DNA of 64,000 nucleotides from Apricaphanius iberus (Eukaryota > Chordata > Actinopteri > Cyprinodontiformes > Aphaniidae): assembly GCA_028564705.1 (NCBI GenBank), contig JAPXFQ010001311.1:434001-498000 (forward strand), in the 5' to 3' direction. Of the stretch, positions 36,317 through 48,852 are shown in pieces. The position numbers and the translations under genes are program-made. A model generated the notes under the pieces. The model worked only from the letters and a program-made list of their open reading frames with translations, was not told where the DNA came from and made no database searches. Position 1 is the first letter of the stretch. Every line of letters starts with the position of its first letter.

Positions 36317-36629
36317 TTAAAGGGCCTATATTGTGCAAAATCAAGTTTTTGGAGTTTTCAACCATCTGGTAATGCAATGTTGTAATAAAAAACCTTAGCA
36401 GAGGGGTTTGTGGCTTAATTTCACACATATCTGCAGGAGGCGGGTTTTATAGAGCAACCAGCCGTTTTACTTTGTGGTCCAACATTAACTACAGGATTCA
36501 AGTATCAATTTCTCCTCAAATTTGAGGAGAAATTGATACTGTATACAAACGGTAACCTTTTAGCATATATATGTCTATCCCAGAAGTTCAAAGCTGTAAA
36601 ATGACATCATATAGGCCAAGTCCCTTTAA
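36317..36629. mobile_element. TTAA-ended MITE nested in the hAT-like element
   Basis: The left end is TTAAAGGGCCTATATTGTGC and the reverse complement of the right end is TTAAAGGGACTTGGCCTATA. TTAA lies at both ends (36317-36320 and 36626-36629). The interior holds the perfect palindrome 36501-36540. No frame is present. Confidence 0.6.
36501..36540. repeat. perfect 40-bp palindrome
   Basis: The left half is AGTATCAATTTCTCCTCAAA and the right half is its exact reverse complement, with no spacer. The bases outside (A at 36500, G at 36541) do not pair. It lies inside a MITE. Confidence 0.97.
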
Positions 36630-37092
36630 GCAGCTATTATAAATATGGAGTGTCATTGTCAGTGGGACACAGACAAATTAATTTTTTAAAAATGCTGGGG
36701 GAAGAATATTTTTCACTGACTTTCAGTACTAAATAAATATTTTTCTAAATGTCTACATGTATGTTATTTTCACAGAAAAGAATGTTAAACAACTTTATTT
36801 ATTTTATTTATTTTTATACTAAATAAAAGCACTTTACTGTACAGTACTTTATAATCAGTATGTGTACTTTGAGTTTAATGTTATTATATTTGGCCCGCAA
36901 CTTTCTGGTAGCTTTTCATTTTAGGACTCTAAGGGAAAAGGTTTGGGCACCCCTGATCCAGAGAATACTCTGTAGGTTCAAGAAAGCAGCCTGTAAGTGC
37001 TTGAAAAATACCTGTGTGTATCCTGTCAGGTCTTAAAAAGCTTGGTTTATTCTACAGTTTTTCCACCAAACAAGGAAGAAAAATACTTTTGC

Positions 37093-37118
37093 GTGTGTGT
37101 GTGTGTGTGTGTGTGTGT
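37093..37118. repeat. (GT)n microsatellite
   Basis: Thirteen GT units. Confidence 0.95.
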
Positions 37119-37384
37119 TCTGCATGCCGTTTCTTTCATAATTCTAAACCCACCACAAAGAAATAAGAACACGAAACTTCAAAGTTATTAGCTGCACCAA
37201 CAAAAGGAAGTTAGTCCTAAGCAGGTAACTAGTTTGCAGGTGCCTTTAGGATGTTGAGGCAGGTCATCGGTTCTCTTAAAGGTTGAATACGGAACAATTT
37301 AATAAAAAAGTATATTTAAATAAAAAATACCTTCATGGAGCATTTAAATGGGATGCACAGTGAAAGTACATTCCTTAAAAAAAT

Positions 37385-37772
37385 ATATCCATCCATCCAT
37401 GCATTCATTTTCTAAAGCGCTTATACTCAAGTTCTCGCTTGTTGGGCTGGTACCCATCTACAGCTGTCAACGGGTGCGAGGTGGGGTAACCCCTGGACAG
37501 GTCGCCAGTCCATCGCAGGGGAACACAGAGACAGACAGGACAAACAACCATGCACGCACACACTCACACCTAAGGACAATCTAGAGAGACCAATTAACCT
37601 AAAAGTCATGTTTTCAGACTGTCAGAGGAAGCTGGAATACCCAGAGGGAACCCAAACATGCATGGGGAGAACATGCAAACTCCATGCAAAAAGAACCAGG
37701 ACCGGAATACGAACACCCAACCTTCTTGCTGTAAGGCAACAGGGCTACCCCCTGCTCAACCGTGCAGCCTAA
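37385..37772 (-). repeat. SINE-like repeat, near full-length copy
   Basis: On the plus strand it runs from the tail ('atccatccatccatgc') through 'taaagcgcttatactc', 'tggacaggtcgccagtccat', 'cacacactcacacc', 'ggaagctggaatacccagag', 'aacatgcaaactccatgc', 'ccttcttgctgtaaggc' to the head complement 'caaccgtgcagcct'. It is the most complete copy in the window and shows the order of the family: tRNA-like head, body, CCAT/GGAT tail. Confidence 0.85.
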
Positions 37773-39250
37773 AAAAATTCTATTTGAATTAGAACATAAT
37801 AAAATTAAAGTTTTTACGGGCATGACAATGCTTTTATGTTTATATCTTCCAGCCAGTAGGGGTCACCATTGCGGGTTGACAGATATTGTCTATATGTTCC
37901 AACAGTAGGGTTGGCACAGCTTGGTTGGCACTGGGAAAAACTGAGGAGTTGGCAAGTTAAGCAGCTGCTTCAGAGCCCCGAAGATACAGTTTTTCGTCGC
38001 AGGAGAGGAGTGACCGGAGAAGAGCACAAACTAGAGAAGTTTTAGGTGAAGCCTACACTACATGGACCCACATTAAATATTTCCACGGTCTCAAACACAC
38101 ACAGGAAGCGATTTTCCTTTTGACTCAGTAAGCTAACTCACTTGCTAACTTTGCTAATGTTAGCCGTTAGTTAAACTCCTCTATGATACATTCCTCACTG
38201 TACATGGTTCAGGTTGGACACTGTCCGTATTGGCAGCAAACCTGGCAACCCAACAGCTGGAATCATGTTTCTATTGTTGCAACTACAACCTAGACACAAT
38301 AAATGTTGGTATCGTGTTCATGTTCCATACCCAACCTTTAAAAATCAAAGAGACTGATTCAAATGAATGTATTTCATTCAAGTCATACTTACTGTATGTG
38401 TCTCAATGTCATTTCCTGTCCTTTCTCGTCCTCCCCCGGATCATTACAAAGTAGAAATTAAATATAGACACTGAAGTTGTGAATGTTCAGCTCATTTTTG
38501 AACTATTAATATAATGCTGTAAAAATCTTTAATAGATTTACAGTATTTGTACATTTAAAGTTCTATTGAAAATTCTCCCTAGTATTTTTCTTGCACCAAT
38601 AAAAAAAAAAGAACCGTTAATTGGTGATGCCTCGAATGGTATAATCAGTGAAAGACTCACTGCTCAGTTATAATTACACATCCTTTCATTTAAGTGTTTG
38701 CTAAAAAGATGAGAAATCTAGTTGGTGTGAAACTGCATTTATGTCAAGAGCCTTTCATAATTTGGTGCTTCAGATGGGGGGATAGGCAGCGTTATTCCGG
38801 ATATATATTTAGAAGAAAAAAATTGCACAGCAGAAGGGATGTAACTAGGGACACATATGTTACTGAGTGTTAAAATGCCTTGATTTGTAAGGAGCAATCT
38901 AGAAGTCATGTGCAGAAGAGATGGTGTGTGCAGGCAGTTCCCAGAAAAACCAACAGTCAAAACCGTAAGTAGAGAGCAGCAGACACAGGATGCTACAGCA
39001 CTACCAACACTTGACAGATATGACAGATATTAGGGCCTAAATTAAGACTATTGTACACCCAGAGGTGGATACTTCCATGCTGCATGACACTATATCCATT
39101 TCATAGCTAGCTAAAAATCTGATTAATGACAGGCTGATAATACCAAATGAAAGGAATGTGCTGGCATCAGAGAAGGACACCACTTGTGTTGGCACTGGAG
39201 AAGCTATCGACTAGTATGCCTTGGCTGATCACCCACTGGATTGCCTAGTC

Positions 39251-39429
39251 CAGGGGTCCTCAAACCCAGTCATCGAAGGCCAGTATCCTGCAGGTTTTAG
39301 TTCTTTCCCTGGTTCAACACACCATAATCAAATGACAATTTGGACAATTTGAATCTGCTATGTTGGAGCAGAGACACATCCAAAACTGGTGGGGCACCAG
39401 CCCTTGAGGCCTGGAGTTGGGGACCCCTG
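39251..39429. mobile_element. 179-bp hAT MITE with perfect 8-bp target duplication
   Basis: It starts CAGGGGTCCTCAAACCCAGT and ends GGAGTTGGGGACCCCTG; the ends are inverted repeats extending through 'ggcc..cctgcaggtttta' or 'accagttttggatgtgtc'. Both flanks carry GCCTAGTC (39243-39250 and 39430-39437). The 8-bp duplication and CAGGGGT ends mark a hAT element. No coding sequence. Confidence 0.92.
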
Positions 39430-41660
39430 GCCTAGTCCCTTTGCTTTCCATTAGCACGGATAGTGTGGTGTTAGCATTAGAAAGGTTAATGACCAGAATG
39501 TCTAAGATGGCCATAGAAAAATTTAATAAAATAATTATAACTGTAATACCATGACAAAAACTAAAAAAGCAACTTCTTAGCTCTGGCTTTTTCTCTGTTT
39601 TATATGTGCAAGGATTGAAGTAAAAAAAAACATAAATTCTGCCATCGACCGTTTAATAAGAGATCTAAAAAGGGCTAGCTCAGCCGCTATCAACTAATGC
39701 AATATGTAGGTTGTATATTTTACAACACTCTGTTCCATGTTTAATGTTTAACCTTTATGGAGAGCCTAAATCCCGCCCTTCTGCGTCCAGTCCATGTGTG
39801 CCCAACTGTTAAAAAACAATTGAGAGTCAATGGAGCGATAAAAGTTATTTTCTGATCCTGTTTGAAATGCGCCAGGAACTGAACATACAGTATGATGTTC
39901 GTGAAATTTTAACACACATTTTGAAGCGCTTATTCTTGACCGGCGGCAAAATATTACTTTAGGTTTTATGTGAAAACAGGACTACAACTCAAGAGGAACA
40001 GAAAGTATGGCAGTTTGTTAAGCACGTTTCGCCTCCATCCAGGATGAGGGAAGGAGCATTTGGATAAAACCACTATAAATCTGACCATATGCAAAGTGGC
40101 AGCTATGCTGGGGAAGAAAGTCGGTGGCGTGAGAGTCAGCATGCGGGAGAAGCTCTAAAAGGTCTGGTGAGTACTTCAAGTGCTAGCTAGTGCTACCTAG
40201 TGTTAGCTCCGTGACGTCATATCTGGGACTTATGATTTGTAGTCATTTTAATTAATAATTTTTACATGGTCGAGACGCACATCAGTAGCCTAATTGTCAT
40301 TTAAATTGAAGTACAGCCCAGGTGTGAATCAGGACATAAGTTACATATAAATATTAGTGACTAACCAGTGCATTCTGTCAAAAAAAAAGAAAAGAAAAAA
40401 AAAACAGTCAAATGCATGTTGCTTTTATATTTTGAATCTCAAAATTTTTTCTTTATACATTTTAAAAGACTAAAATACACCTTACCAGCCTAAGCATGCT
40501 AGTTGTTAGCCTATCCGATGCTAACACCAGTTTATCCAGTGGATTACCACACTAGGCATGCTAGTCCCTAGCCACTCCAATGACAATGCAAGAAAGTGAT
40601 GTCCCTCTCAGTTACCATGCCAGCTTATCACTATCTGATCAGCTGGCTTCAGAATGCATGTTACCTCTTGCGGCATGGAAGTATCTAAAGCTGGGTACAT
40701 ACTAGTCTCACTTTTGGCTCTAATACTGCACCATACATACATAATACCAAGTATAATGCAAACACCCAACATGTAGAGAGCACACCCAAAGCTTGACACA
40801 ACATGAGTAGTTGCCCTCATGTTGATGCTTTCAAAGTTGTAACCTGTGACATCATTTGCATGATGTGAACGCCAGCCTTCTTGCATAACAGTACTGCATC
40901 CTCTATCAAACTGTGTTTAGCCAATGCTGTCTGATGCATTTACAAGACATCCTCTGTGTCTTGTATCCTTCACTCACTGCTTGTGCTTCTATAACATGAC
41001 TTGCATTTTGATGCCAATGCTTATGGAGTCTAGCACCCAATCTGGACATGTCAGCTTTTTTTTTTCCAAATCGGATTGTTTGCATGCCCAGCATTTCTTT
41101 GCTTGTGGAACAAATTTAATTAAAATCAGAATATTCTCTGCCCTTTGGGTGACTAACTTATTTTGGCAGTGAGTTCACATCAGTGCATATACCCTCTGTA
41201 TGATCACTTGTCTCATCTTATTAAGCATTTTTTCACCACCATGGTGATACAGCCTCTATTCTGAGAGGTTGGGAGTGCTTTGAATAAGGTATTTGACCTT
41301 CTGCATGACTTTGACACAGTTTGCTAATTTGGCTTGTCCACAGAACTTTCAGAAAATAATTATTTTGATTTCTCCTCTTGTAGCAACTTCAAGGATATAA
41401 TTATCATGATGATGATGATTACTCACTCATGTGACCACGTTGAGATCATTCCACATCGGCAGAGGACTCAAATGTTTTAATCTTGCATGCTTTGATAATC
41501 ATATCTAGATCTGTAATAGGTAACTTTACTGGATATTTTAGCCCACAGTCAGGCAAAAACACTGGTTTTATTCTGGCACATAATAACCTGAATTGTAATC
41601 TGCAGTATATTTTGTAAATAGTCAGGAAAGTATCAATTTATCATGTGACGGGGCAACAAC

Positions 41661-41684
41661 ACCCCCCCCCCCCAAAAAAAAAAA
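41661..41684. repeat. poly(C)/poly(A) junction
   Basis: About 13 C followed by about 11 A on the plus strand. Confidence 0.85.
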
Positions 41685-44029
41685 CAACAACACTATTTTC
41701 GTTTGCATAGCCTACTAAATTTATGACTGTTAGTGTAATACATACAGCTCAAAACAAAATATATTGTTTAAGCTAACAAAAAAAATTGAGTAAACCTTAG
41801 TAAATTAAATAATAAAAAAGGAAATATGATCATTGTTTTCACAAATCGTGTAAAGATTTCATAAATCCTAAAGTCTTATTTCAAACATTAGTGCAAAACT
41901 ATATCCAGCCTGTGGTCTTGTCCTAAATATTTAAGTTCACAAGATCAGCTGAAATCAACTTTTTTAGATGATGTCATGCTGATAGCAACTGGATAAGGCT
42001 TCACAAGACATAACGAATGGTATAAAGTCACACCACAGTGGACCCCTGGTCTTTGTGGGTGTTAGAGACCACAAGAGCCGGTGAATACCAATGTTCCCTT
42101 ATAAAAACTTGTTAACTGCCTAGTTTAATAGCTTTAAGAAAACCATCTTGGCATAACCCTATATGCTAACATCCACAGTCTATGTCTTTGCTCTTGGGGG
42201 TACAGACAATCAGTTTAATTGCACCTTTGCAAATACCAGCTTATGGTATGTACACATGTAGTTAGAGAAAACAGAAATATTGCCTTAGTTCGACTGAACT
42301 GAAATGCATGTATACACCTTAGTCCATCTGAAGTTGAACCAGACTGGCCTACTCCTAATCCAGCCAAGAAACCCAGATAATGCCATTAGAAAGCCCAATT
42401 TATCTGGATGTAAATGGCATCCCAGGTACATCGAGCCATTCCCAGCCTGGGCGATGCCACTTCGGGAAGTGATAACGCTGCGCAAGTGGGAATGACAACA
42501 ACAGTACAACACAGTAGCAACAGGACTTGTAACACAAAAGGCCAATTCATTCAGAAATTCCTTTGATGTTCTGAGGGACATGTAAACTGGGATAAAGGCT
42601 CCCATTTTAGCACGATTATTTCCCAAAGCTTGATTTAGATGCATATGTATATTTAGAGTGTTAAGTAGCATTGAGGCTAAGTATTTCAGCTTCCTAACCT
42701 GCATTTTCTTTAAAAATTCTAGATCTGTAGCAGATACAGCGCAGCGCTACATTTGGCTGACAAATCCACGAATCCTGAAACACGGACTTGAATGAGCCTG
42801 TGAATATTCAAATTACCAAGTCCAGTTGCGTTCGATTGAAATTTCCTTGAGATGGACTTGAATGTAAAATCTGGCTTTTCAAGTCCAAGATGGCCCTGCT
42901 AAGTAATAGCTTCAAAGCATTCTTTGTTTCCTGATCAAGCATTAACTATACAGGGTTATCGACACCTAGTTCAGAAGGGTGATTTTTTAAAGGCCATATG
43001 AAGAACTAATGATAACAACTGTGACAACAGCCATAACAGTTATATTTGAACGCATTAGACATACTAAAGAAAAACTCTAATCCCTGAATGACGTCTCTTT
43101 GTCATGTCCCAGAACTTGGACAGCTTTAAGGATTTTATGAAGTTACAGTCCGAATTGAAACATGATAGCAAAGCAAGTTTAAAAGCGGGCTATATATTTT
43201 CAGGGTACCCTATGTGAGTTTGATTATTTTCCACTCTTAGTCTAGCCAGCTTTTTAAATCTTTAGCATGAAGCTTTGAACAAATACAGATACATCATCTA
43301 AAAAACATTATTTAGTTTCACTTGTTCATTATTCTTCAGCTTAGAGTAAGTGAAACCATCATTGTCCTCCATTTATTTCACCCAAGACATCTTCGTCTTA
43401 TCTTTACACATGATTAATAACTGTGTGAGTATATTTTCAGTTTTATCAGCTATTAACCTCCACAGGACCTCTAACTGCCTCTCTTTAGTACTCTCTGAAA
43501 CTACGGACTTGGTTTTCAATAGAATCTCACGTTAACTAAAAGTGATGTCAATCTTTATAAGGAAATGTAAAAAGCAGTTTGGATGATCTAGAGTCAGTGT
43601 CTATTTTTAAACAACAACCTTAAACATTTAAACTAAGTAGACAAAATTAATAACTTATGACTCCTTTAAGACTCTCAGTGCAGATTTACAGAAATTCCAA
43701 TTACTGATCTTTGGATGATGCCTGCATTTATAAAGCTCCCTTATGTGCTTAGGGAATGAATAGTTATAGTCTATCAAAAGTGTTCTGCATGTGAAATATG
43801 CTGGCAGGAAGATATCTGTGTATTGGCAGTTTAAACGTCCACCTCACACCAGATTAACAGCTCCTGCTATCCACATGATTTATACAACTCATCTGGAATG
43901 CACTTAATCTAATTTTTAAAACATTGTTTTTTACATTTCAGATGTTTACAAATCTTCCCGTTTTGCTTTCACAATGTTATGCTGCAACCTGTAATTCAAG
44001 GAGTGAAACAAATTTGTAAGCATTCTACT

Positions 44030-44240
44030 AGATCCATGAACTGTGCATGCAGATGGTATGATCCACTTCATCAGACCAGATCCAGTTTGACCTTCCTAAT
44101 TAAGTCAAGAAGAAGCTTCTACTTTGGAGACAGGCTCATTTTTCCTCGTTCTGTGCCACCGCTTGCTGAAGGCCTCTAATCACATTTGATGAGACAGCTG
44201 AGGAAGCCAACAGTCACCTTCCTCTAAGACCTCCAATGTT
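44030..44240. other. repeat-free block, nothing firm
   Basis: Higher-complexity sequence ('gaccttcctaattaagtcaa', 'catttgatgagacagctgag') without repeat signature or known homology. It may be conserved non-coding sequence. Confidence 0.2.
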
Positions 44241-44974
44241 GAACACGCTGTTTAACATCAGGGATGTCCATCTACTTCCTTCCCAAACATGTTTTGTAAT
44301 CTGGAATCATTTTTTCCAGCCAAGGCATCATGCACATTTGCAGTGGCTTGACAAGTGTTCACACTTCAACAACCTTTTCACAAATTGTGACATGAAGACT
44401 GAAAATAATGTATTGAATTTGTATTTCTTGAGAACATAAGATGTTTGTGAAATGGAAGCAAAAGGATATGGTTTTCCTTTTTTTCCCCAGAAATATAATT
44501 TCAAAAAGTGTGCATATCTCTTCAGGTTTTAAAACAACACTCCAAACAGAAACACTGTTGAACCCATTACCCACATTTCGAACAGGTATGGCAGCACGGC
44601 AACCGACCAAGGTGTACCGTACTCCCAAATGGAGAGTTTACGACGTAGACATTAGCTCTCAAGGAGCTACAAAGATAAACCTCTGTTGGCAGAATCTGGT
44701 GACAAGAAGTCACACACTCTACCAAGCTTAAATAACAAGAAATCTATTGTTGAACTAAAGCCGTATATCCAATAAGCTGACTTCTACAAGTCATTTACGG
44801 AACAGAGTATGTAAGATAACATCAGATAATAAGCCAGCCTTTTATTTTTGTACAGAAAATGTGTGTTTTATCATGAGTGTTCTCGTGATAAAAAAACCCC
44901 AATGGTCTGATGATTTAAATGGTCTACAGTTACCAAAAGGTGGTACAATTTACCTGACGTCACCCTCTAGGAAG

Positions 44975-45180
44975 GCGCTCTAATATTGAGTTCACACTGC
45001 CCCAAAATGCCATTACATGTAAAGTCAATGGTTGAGTCCATCAGAGGGGCATTTGAGTCACTGCAGTGTTTTGTGTTCCAAGTGTCAAAGCGGCAAAAGC
45101 CGGCAACACAGATGTTCAGCTCTCTGGTGTGTCAAGAGCGACAACCAATCAGAATGTCTTAATGTAGTGATGTCACCTGA
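44975..45180. repeat. MITE fragment, same family as 52103-52521
   Basis: 'gttcacactgccccaaa', 'gtaaagtcaatggttgagtc', 'catcagagg' parallel the reverse complement of the right end at 52435-52515 ('gccccaaacgtcag', 'gtaaagtctatggttgagtc'). The other end is missing or altered. Confidence 0.55.
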
Positions 45181-45208
45181 TGTTTAGCTAGACACGATCT
45201 GCCATTGT

Positions 45209-45940
45209 TTAAAGGGGACATATTATGAAAAAAAAAAATCACTTTTCCTGTGATTTGGGTTTTATTGTGTGTCTCAGGTACATATACACGCATACATAGT
45301 TGAAAAAGAATGTTTTGAGTGAGATAGGGGTTTCTGAATTCATCCTCCGTTCAGTCTCTGAGTGAGCTGTTCAAAATCTGGCCGGCTTTCTACGTTACAA
45401 AATATCCACACCCCCTAGAGTGCTGTCTCCACCCACCAGGTAGAGCAGTTACTGATTGGAAAGCACTGGTTCGGATTAGGAAACACCATGTTGAAGCACC
45501 ATGCACAATGCTCAGTTTTTTGCTGGTCAAAAGAGCTCAAAACACTTCATCGGGTCCCAGTCAAAGAGAACAGAAGAGCAGCATGGGTTGAATTTATTTT
45601 TGATGTTAAGAAGCTGGCGGTAAGGATGCAGAAGACTTAGGACGTGTCGCCGCACAAGACTACTTGATCTCCGGGCGGAAGATGGGAGACGAGCTGCCAA
45701 ACGGAGGTACTCCAACTCTGGGGAAGACTGTGGACGTGCAGCCGCATGGAGCTCAAACAGCGGGGTCTCAAACATGTAAGGTTGAACTACTTTTTTTTTT
45801 TTTTGGATGGTTGAACTACTGCAGCCATGTCCATAACGTTCAAACGTAGTGGTAACAGTCAATGAGTGGGGCATTAGCAAAGATTATAGAAGCTTTGGGC
45901 ATGGCCAAGAACAAAACAGCTCATGTAATATGTAATGTGC
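45209..45940. mobile_element. MITE-like element with TTAAAGGGGACATATTATG end
   Basis: The left end is TTAAAGGGGACATATTATGA. The interior has 'gtctcaggtacatata', 'ctacgttacaaaatatcc' and 'acaccccctagag', similar in kind to the elements at 6806 and 61549. The right end is not clear; 'catgtaatatgtaatgtgc' near 45922-45940 may be what is left of it. Two minor ORFs inside (45527-45880 minus, 45664-45849 plus) show no homology I recognise. Confidence 0.5.
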
Positions 45941-46639
45941 AGTAGAAATGGCACAATCTGAAAGGGGCTGAAACAGAGGGTAATAGACATTGTTAAAAAT
46001 AGTTTCCTACAAGCTATTTCCAACAAACAACTTTACAAACATGTCTTCTGGAACCCAAAGACCTTTTTTAAACAGTGTAAAAATAGTCATAATATTTATC
46101 CTTTCAAACATCCAGCAGAGATTGTGTTTCTTCAGAGGATGGATAGAGGTAAATACAGAGCAATTATAGAGGAAAACCTGTTATAGGTTAACTGAGACAG
46201 CATCACCTTCCAGCAGTACAATGGTCCTTAATATTCAGTCAGAGCAACAGTAGTGTGGGTTGGATCAAGTTGAAGGGTATGAATAGTTTTTAAAAGCTGT
46301 GCTTTAGTTAGAGGTGCTACATTTAAGAATTGTACCATGAAATAATTGTTAACAGTGCAATGTTCAAAAATTTTTTGAAGGAAGGTAACACTGAAACAGA
46401 TTTTGATCTCAGCCGGCTGGGTCATTTTAAGTTTTTGTCATTCAAAAAACTCTGCTATGGGATGAAGTCATTGTTTAAAATATCTGTCCTGTCATCACTA
46501 TTCCTGGTTCCAGAGCCAATTACGTGTGAGCCCGCAAGATTGTAAAGTCTTCAACACAAACAATGCGCCACCATTTGTAATCTGACACTGACCGGGCTAA
46601 AGGTTAATCATTGTATCCCTTTGCATAGATGTTACAGCG

Positions 46640-46780
46640 TGGCAAAAAACTCTTTGGGCATTCTACGTGAGCTGAGGGAAATATTTAAGCAAGCATTCAA
46701 GACGCGTCCTCCGCTCACACGACGTGAAGACTGGGGGCTGCCATCTTGGAATCATGTGAGCGGCGTGAGTTTTTCATTTC
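46640..46780. repeat. possible MITE fragment
   Basis: 'gacgcgtcctccgctcacac' and 'gactgggggctgccatcttg' look like pieces of a dispersed fish repeat, but no second copy is present here to prove it. Confidence 0.25.
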
Positions 46781-46846
46781 GTAAGGTGAAAAATATCAAA
46801 CCTGTTTATTTTCACCTCAATGCCTTGTGAAACAGGAAAAAATTAG

Positions 46847-46918
46847 GCACACACAGAGAGCTATCTGCTGAGCAAAAGGCCTCGAACGACTTTTAGCTCA
46901 GCAGATAGCACTGTGTGC
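46847..46918. repeat. long near-perfect hairpin (29-32 bp arms, 11-base loop)
   Basis: The left arm is 46847-46878 and the right arm 46890-46918. They pair through 'gcacaca', then 'gctatctgctgagc' against 'gctcagcagatagc', then 'aaaag' against 'cttt' with a single mismatch and a small bulge. The loop is about 11 bases. It may be the end of an inverted-repeat MITE or a hairpin able to fold as RNA. Confidence 0.85.
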
Positions 46919-48261
46919 AGCAGGCTTAACAGTTCACAGAGGAAAACTGTATTAAACCTTTCAGACCTAAGCCTTAAAACCGCTGTCTGGACTTATCCTT
47001 CCTATTTTAGCTGTAAGGAAGGGGTAAATTGTCTTAAACAGATAAAGCGATTTTTGGACTTGTTAATCGATTCAATTCTTGTAATAAGAAAATAAAAAAA
47101 ATCGATTTTTCTTTTCTTTTTTTTTCAATGCAGCAATTAACCCGAATATGACATTTTTTATTTCAAATAACTGAATCGCCCGTCCGTGGGATAATAAAAG
47201 ATAGAATACGTTTTTATTTGTTAACTGGTGAGAAAGCTTCCAAAATATAGAGCAGAACAAAATACATGATGGATAGTGATATGCTGCTTCATTATGATAG
47301 CTCCCACAACTTCAGTTTGTGTCCATCACTAAGGACTTAGTTCTGTTTGCATGGCTTTTCACATACTCTGTTTTAAACTTCAAATTCAATTTTAAATACT
47401 CGAAGTGTCTAAAACCACCTTGCAGTTTTTTTTTTGTGTTTTCTTTGTAGAAACAATAATCCTGACAACCAACACTGAGACTCCGACAGGATTAAGAGGT
47501 TGTTTTCTTTAAGGCTGACCCGAGGCTGTGGTCAGAAAGACATTCTAGGAGTTTATGAGGTGTCAATCTAAGTGCAAAAGGTTAAGATCCAATGATTACT
47601 TCCCGCTAATTTGCATCTACTAGTGAAAACTGAACACAGAAATTTCAAGCCTGTTTATCGCTCATAAAGAGGCACATCTGTATGCATACTAGGTTCGTTG
47701 GCAAGCGGTTGTGAGTAAACAAACAATATTTAGAACATCTGTTAGCCATGACAGTTGTTTGCTCCCAGGTCGGCCTCAGCAGCATGCAAGACAAGCGTAA
47801 AAACCAACATGACAGCGAGTTAATCTGTCCTCTGTGGAGTCTAAATTTCTTTCAAAAACAGCCAAACCTTTTCCATGCATTTTGATGGCCAGATGAGAAG
47901 CAAAGGAAAGTGCTGTTTCTTTTCACAATTCTTACATCTGAAATGTATATCTTTAAAAAGTAAAATAATTGGAATTTTCCTTTGGTTTTTCCTCTTGTAC
48001 CTAGTTTTTTCTTGTTAGTTTTGGCCTTTCGTCTGTAACTTCTCTCTCTTTCTCGATGGTTGTTCCCTCCTCCAAAAGATCCTCTTTTTCTTCCGTAAGT
48101 CGAGAATTGACAATCAGAAAGAAGCGAGGGCGCTCCCGTTACACGTGCTCACAATCAATAACAACAACTTCACAGCTGAAAAAAGAAATTTGCGCGAGGC
48201 TCAAAGAACCAATTGTCAGCGCACAGAACAAAAACTAAACTACATTAGCCTCCATCCACAA

Positions 48262-48521
48262 TGATGGAGCATCCGTCCATCCTTTATCTATACCGTCTAT
48301 CCTTTGCAGGGTTGTGAGGTGGGGCTTGTGCCTATCTTCAGCAATCATCGGGGGATAGGCGGATTACATCCTGCTCAGGTCAGCAGCCCATCATAGGGCA
48401 AAACAGACACACACTCATACCTAAGGGCAATTTAGAGAGATTATCATGGATTTAAATTTGAACCCAGGAACTTCTTGCTGCAAGGCGACAGTACTACCAA
48501 CCCTGCCACTGTGCAGCCCAT
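48262..48521 (-). repeat. SINE-like repeat copy (family of 41-250)
   Basis: On the plus strand: 'catccgtccatcc' tail, 'gcagggttgtgaggtggggc', 'cttcagcaatcatcgggg', 'acacacactcatacctaagg', B-box complement 'ttgaacccagg', 'aacttcttgctgcaaggcga', and the head complement 'ccactgtgcagccca'. A middle deletion removes part of the body. Confidence 0.8.
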
Positions 48522-48771
48522 TAGAACACAGTTTGACAAAAGATGTTCAGAGGCACTGTTTCTAATTAATGGATTCAGTACCCTGTTTAATGGTGCAAAT
48601 TTGGAGCCACTTCATGCAAACATGTTTGGTGTGGATTTCCTTGACATGGACTCAGATAATGTCAAATGTAAAGTCTATTTTAGACCCATTAAAACAAAGG
48701 TCAAAAGAATTAAGCAATAATATGAAGGGAAAACTTTTTTTAACAAAAGAAATCTAAAAGACATAATATAC

Positions 48772-48781
48772 TGTGTGTGTA

Positions 48782-48850
<69 letters not shown>
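48772..48850. repeat. (TG)n-(TA)n compound microsatellite
   Basis: About 11 TG-type units with one A interruption followed by 29 TA units. Confidence 0.97.

Positions 48851-48852
<2 letters not shown>

Larger units (their letters stand above)
35889..36955. mobile_element. hAT-like element, 1,067 bp, with near-matching 8-bp flanks
   Basis: It starts CAGGGATGCCCAAAGTGGGG and ends GTTTGGGCACCCCTG, short inverted ends typical of hAT elements. The flanks are ATCTAAAG (35881-35888) and ATCCAGAG (36956-36963), which match in six of eight bases as an aged target duplication. It has 'ggcccacaagccatc'-like and 'tttggcccgcaac' blocks near its ends. No transposase frame was found. Another MITE (36317-36629) is nested in it. 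Confidence 0.75.

Noticed and set aside
42290..42500. Possible MITE ('gaactgaaatgcatgtatac')
   Set aside because: It resembles a fish repeat, but no inverted partner or second copy was found in the window.
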